DNA of 9,542 nt from Gammaproteobacteria bacterium (GTDB lineage Bacteria > Pseudomonadota > Gammaproteobacteria > Steroidobacterales > MnTg04), in the NCBI GenBank assembly GCA_027297845.1, contig JAPUHG010000122.1:1-9542 (forward strand), read 5' to 3'. How positions within the stretch are numbered: position 1 is the first letter of the stretch; every line of letters starts with the position of its first letter. The translations under genes were made by a program, and so were the position numbers. The notes below the pieces were generated by a model, which was not told where the DNA came from, did no database searches, and saw only the letters and a list, made by a program, of their open reading frames with translations. Of this stretch, positions 7,340 to 9,542 are shown in pieces.

Positions 7340-7395
7340 GGACATTCGCCGGTTGCAAGTGCTGTGATCGAAAATTCAACAAGAAAGTGCCCTAA

Positions 7396-8673
7396 ATGCC
7401 CGAGAACCTGCTTACTGATGTCGAATTCGACAGTTTCGAGCTTACCCCAGAGCTGAATCAGGGCCTGGCGGATGCCGGATTTGAGTTTTGCACGCCAATT
7501 CAGGCCAAGGCCCTGCCTCGCGCACTCGCGGGCGACGATGTCGCGGGCCAGGCGCAAACAGGCACCGGCAAGACCGCTGCATTCCTGCTGGCGCTTTTCC
7601 AACGCCTGTTGACCCGACCCGCCAGCCCGCGGAGGCGGCTAAACGATCCGCGCGCAATGATTCTCGCGCCGACTCGCGAGCTGGCCATACAGATTGCGAA
7701 AGACGCGGAGATTCTCGGTTCGCATACCGGTCTCAAGATCGGACTCGTATATGGGGGTACGGATTACGAAAAGCAGCGCCAGATGTTGCAACAGGGTGTG
7801 GACGTACTGATCGGGACGCCCGGCCGATTCATCGATTATTTCAAACAGAAGATTTTCAGCCTGGATTCCGTCGAAGTTGTCGTACTCGATGAAGCCGACC
7901 GCATGTTCGACCTCGGTTTCATCAAGGATATTCGCTATTTGCTGAGACGCCTGCCGCCGGCCACGGCGAGATTGAACATGTTGTTCTCTGCCACCTTGTC
8001 ACAACGGGTGCTTGAACTGGCCTACGAGCACATGAACGACCCGGAACTTATCAAGATCAAGGCCGACCGCATAACCGTCGATAAAGTTACCCAGCTGATC
8101 TACTTCCCGGCCAATCACGAGAAAATATCCTTGCTGGTCGGGTTACTGCGGAAAATGGACGCCACCCGGACCATGGTGTTCATCAACACCAAAAGGGGGG
8201 CGGAACATCTGGAGTCATGGTTGAAACACAACGGTTTCGATGCACGCGCAATCACCGGCGATGTGCCACAGCGCAAGCGCCAGTCGATGATGCGTGATTT
8301 CAAGAACGGCAAACTGCGGATCCTGATTGCGACGGATGTGGCCTCGCGTGGTTTGCATATTCAGGATGTCAGCCATGTGTTCAATTACGATCTTCCGCAA
8401 GACCAGGAAGATTATGTGCATCGTATCGGGCGGACGGCTCGCGCGGGCGCCAGCGGCGATGCGATCAGTTTCGGTTGCGAGGACTATGTCGTACACCTGC
8501 CCGACATCGAGGAATTCATTGAACACAGAATCCCGGTCGGAACGATTACCCCGGACCTGCTGCCCGAGCTAAAGCGGCCGCCACCGCGACCACGAAGATC
8601 GGAACACCAAAGAAGAAACCAACGATCGGGCAAGCCCGGCGGGCGGGGCAGGAGCCAGTCACGCCGACGCTAG
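7396..8673 (+). CDS. rhlB: DEAD-box ATP-dependent RNA helicase RhlB
   Basis: RhlB unwinds structured RNA and in E. coli is the helicase of the RNase E degradosome. All DEAD-box motifs are visible: the Q motif FEFCTPIQ (29-36), Walker A AQTGTGKT (53-60), APTREL (91-96), the GG of motif Ib (120-121), TPGR (141-144), DEAD (165-168), SAT (198-200), VFINTKRGAEHLE (261-273), TGD (288-290), ATDVASRGLHI (312-322) and HRIGRTAR (342-349). RhlB-specific stretches such as DRMFDLGFIKDIRYLLRR and HVFNYDLPQDQEDYVHRIG, the length (425 against 421) and the divergent trxA-rho neighbour decide for RhlB over RhlE or DeaD. The tail from about 394 is rich in Arg, Pro and Gly, as expected for auxiliary RNA binding. 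The frame has a stop (TAA) directly before the ATG, so the start is fixed. The ribosome site is weak (AGAAAG). Confidence 0.95.
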   Translation: MPENLLTDVEFDSFELTPELNQGLADAGFEFCTPIQAKALPRALAGDDVAGQAQTGTGKTAAFLLALFQRLLTRPASPRRRLNDPRAMILAPTRELAIQIAKDAEILGSHTGLKIGLVYGGTDYEKQRQMLQQGVDVLIGTPGRFIDYFKQKIFSLDSVEVVVLDEADRMFDLGFIKDIRYLLRRLPPATARLNMLFSATLSQRVLELAYEHMNDPELIKIKADRITVDKVTQLIYFPANHEKISLLVGLLRKMDATRTMVFINTKRGAEHLESWLKHNGFDARAITGDVPQRKRQSMMRDFKNGKLRILIATDVASRGLHIQDVSHVFNYDLPQDQEDYVHRIGRTARAGASGDAISFGCEDYVVHLPDIEEFIEHRIPVGTITPDLLPELKRPPPRPRRSEHQRRNQRSGKPGGRGRSQSRRR

Positions 8674-8717
8674 AGGCCAAAATTTAGCCATAGGCAGACA
8701 TTAAGGATGATAAAGAA

Positions 8718-8740
8718 TAGCCCGGCACATGGCCGGGCTA
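8718..8740 (-). terminator. GC hairpin, probable intrinsic terminator
   Basis: Nine-base perfect arms (TAGCCCGGC and GCCGGGCTA) surround a five-base loop. On the minus strand the hairpin follows the end of the SEC-C gene by 12 bases and is followed by TTCTTTATC, a passable U-rich tail. On the plus strand it lies 44 bases after the rhlB stop but is followed by CCCGGTTAG, without a U run. It is therefore best read as the terminator of the minus-strand gene, perhaps also slowing or processing rhlB transcripts. Confidence 0.6.
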
Positions 8741-8752
8741 CCCGGTTAGACC

Positions 8753-8994
8753 CTAAAAGTAATGATCACGCACAGACCCATCGCAGCGGTTCGTACGCAT
8801 GCAACACTTCTTGAAATTTACGACCAGAATTACATGGGCAGGGGTCGTTCCGCCCAAGCTTCTCGATAAGATCCTTTTGCCCACCGATAACGCGGTCGCC
8901 TCTTTTGACCTGCGTTTCGCTCGGGAAGCCCTTACGCCGCTTGCTGATCCTTTCGGAGCTGAAAGGAGTGTTGGATTTTCTTGTTCATACGCAT
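8753..8994 (-). pseudogene. Small SEC-C zinc-motif protein, two +1 frameshifts
   Basis: SEC-C motifs bind one zinc ion with the pattern CxCx8CC, as in the SecA tail; small stand-alone SEC-C proteins have no settled role. The minus strand starts with a strong ribosome site and ATG (8994-8992), giving MRMNKKIQ, but this frame stops at 8934-8932. The next frame, open from 8984 with no start codon of its own, encodes SSERISKRRKGFPSE, then LIEKLGRNDPCPCNSGRKF. At about 8813-8816 the rest of the motif lies in the third frame as FKKCC, continuing to RCDGSVRDHYF and a TAG at 8755-8753. Dropping one base in the A run 8976-8979 and one near 8813 gives a single 79-residue protein with an exact CxCx8CC (Cys52, 54, 63, 64). 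The terminator directly downstream fits one gene. It is either recently broken or carries two sequence errors. Confidence 0.75.
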
Positions 8995-9000
8995 GACGCA

Positions 9001-9009
9001 CCTCCTTTT
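9001..9009 (-). promoter_or_regulatory. Strong ribosome binding site of the SEC-C gene
   Basis: On the minus strand the bases read AAAAGGAGG, six bases before the ATG at 8994. It is the best ribosome site in the window. That shows the small gene was built for good translation and that its original start was the ATG, though the frame that follows is now broken. Confidence 0.7.
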
Positions 9010-9063
9010 CAGATGAGCACAAACGGGCCGCGAAGCCTACCTCTCAAGGGGCCAACACACAAG

Positions 9064-9087
9064 GTCCGCTTTCGGCCAATAGCGGAC
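9064..9087. repeat. Intergenic inverted repeat, 7-base arms
   Basis: GTCCGCT (9064-9070) and AGCGGAC (9081-9087) are exact reverse complements around a ten-base centre (TTCGGCCAAT). It occupies the 116-base gap between the end of the TPR-like gene and the SEC-C gene. On the minus strand it is followed by CTTGTGTGTT, a poor terminator tail. From memory the core resembles short dispersed intergenic repeats seen in environmental gammaproteobacterial genomes, but a single copy in this window cannot show that. The rest of the gap holds only the SEC-C ribosome site. Confidence 0.45.
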
Positions 9088-9110
9088 GTTCGAGGAATGT
9101 CACTATCGGG

Positions 9111-9542
9111 TTACTGGCCGCTTCCTTCTATTGGTAGCGGCAGGCCAAAGGGTTTGCCATTGGCGCGGCGGGCGGCGGCCAGTTCCGCCATACCAGGCCG
9201 CGCCCACCATTCATGATAGCGCGGATGGCGGCGAATGCTTTCGGGCATTTGCCAGCGAATGTCGGAAAAGGCGTAGAAGGCTGAGGAGCTCAGCCCTCTT
9301 AGCAAAACAAACGGGCTGAATAGCGCTTCCAGAGCGATATCCTGATGACCCATCAACGCCAAATAACTGACGTTCAATAGAGAACCAAACTCCTTATTCT
9401 TCACCGACGCTTTATTCAGCAGACACTGCGTTGCCACCGAGGGCACCTCGCCCGCAGTTTCGAGCAGGAGACGATCAAGTTCCTGATCGCAACGATAAAG
9501 GTCGTCGAGGTCGTCGGACCAGGAAACCGTGGGGGCGCGACC
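9111..9542 (-). CDS. Unrecognised TPR-like protein, C-terminal part (5' partial)
   Basis: The minus-strand frame is open from the window edge (9542) to a TAA at 9111-9113, giving 143 residues of a protein whose N terminus lies outside. The in-frame GTG at 9446 is probably internal, since the sequence before it (SWSDDLDDLYRCDQELDRLL) continues in the same style. Visible are Ala- and Leu-rich helical segments (SLLNVSYLALMGHQDIALEA, then FSPFVLLRGLSSSAFYAFSD) and an ending with HPRYHEWWARPGM, ARRANGKPFGLPLP. A helical repeat followed by a segment with a W-x-x-x-G-like pattern recalls the C-terminal ends of TPR regions in CadC-like or winged-helix regulators. That is an impression, not an identification. 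No catalytic motif can be seen. Confidence 0.6.
   Translation of the reverse strand, partial: GRAPTVSWSDDLDDLYRCDQELDRLLLETAGEVPSVATQCLLNKASVKNKEFGSLLNVSYLALMGHQDIALEALFSPFVLLRGLSSSAFYAFSDIRWQMPESIRRHPRYHEWWARPGMAELAAARRANGKPFGLPLPIEGSGQ

Noticed and set aside
7219..7602. Minus-strand open frame of 127 codons reaching into the trxA-rhlB intergenic region
   Set aside because: Most of it is antisense to the rhlB N-terminal coding region. It has no family resemblance and would overlap both candidate promoters.
8753..9022. Single uninterrupted minus-strand frame of 89 codons as the real gene
   Set aside because: It is open but contains only the last third of the SEC-C motif. Its TTG start lies upstream of the strong ribosome site, and its N-terminal part lacks the GRNDPCPC segment that sits in the neighbouring frame.
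8905..9216. Plus-strand open frame of 103 codons
   Set aside because: It crosses the SEC-C gene, the inverted repeat and the end of the TPR-like gene, all better explained on the minus strand.
1..9542. CRISPR arrays, tRNA or rRNA genes, insertion sequences, attachment sites, toxin-antitoxin or defence genes
   Set aside because: Looked for on both strands. There are no regularly spaced repeats, no tRNA-like cloverleaf, and no transposase, integrase or nuclease motif.

Overview
The window is a stretch of gammaproteobacterial chromosome made mostly of housekeeping genes. The evidence for the lineage is gene order as well as gene identity. The string DUF3426 membrane protein, dusB, fis, purH, purD is a layout known from Pseudomonas-like and Xanthomonas-like gammaproteobacteria. 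The divergent pair rhlB / trxA-rho matches the Escherichia coli arrangement, here without rhoL. Fis and RhlB are themselves typical of Gammaproteobacteria. Base composition looks moderately GC-rich, and nothing points to a plasmid, phage or genomic island. I cannot name a genus.

Layout. 1-1050 (+) is the 3' part of a gene for a single-pass membrane protein with a very acidic linker and a DUF3426 periplasmic domain. 1139-5332 (+) is a compact run of dusB (tRNA dihydrouridine synthase), fis (nucleoid protein), purH and purD (de novo purine synthesis), with gaps of only about 18 bases, so probably one operon. rho (5360-6808, -) converges on purD with 27 bases between them and is preceded by trxA (6805-7131, -). 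trxA and rho overlap by four bases, so they are probably translationally coupled. A 264-base divergent intergenic region separates trxA from rhlB (7396-8673, +). A GC hairpin (8718-8740) closes that side. Beyond it on the minus strand are a small SEC-C zinc-motif gene broken by two +1 frameshifts (8753-8994), a short intergenic stretch with an inverted repeat, and the 3' end of an unrecognised TPR-like gene that runs off the window (9111-9542).

How the genes fit together. The left operon joins tRNA modification, a growth-linked global regulator and nucleotide synthesis, which all rise with growth rate. The right-hand cluster joins RNA fate (Rho termination and RhlB unwinding) with the disulfide reductant thioredoxin. 

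I found no convincing new biological system. The observations most worth checking are the doubly frameshifted SEC-C gene, the basic N-terminal extension of Rho with its overlapping GTG start, the perfect palindrome upstream of rhlB, and the run of non-ATG start codons.
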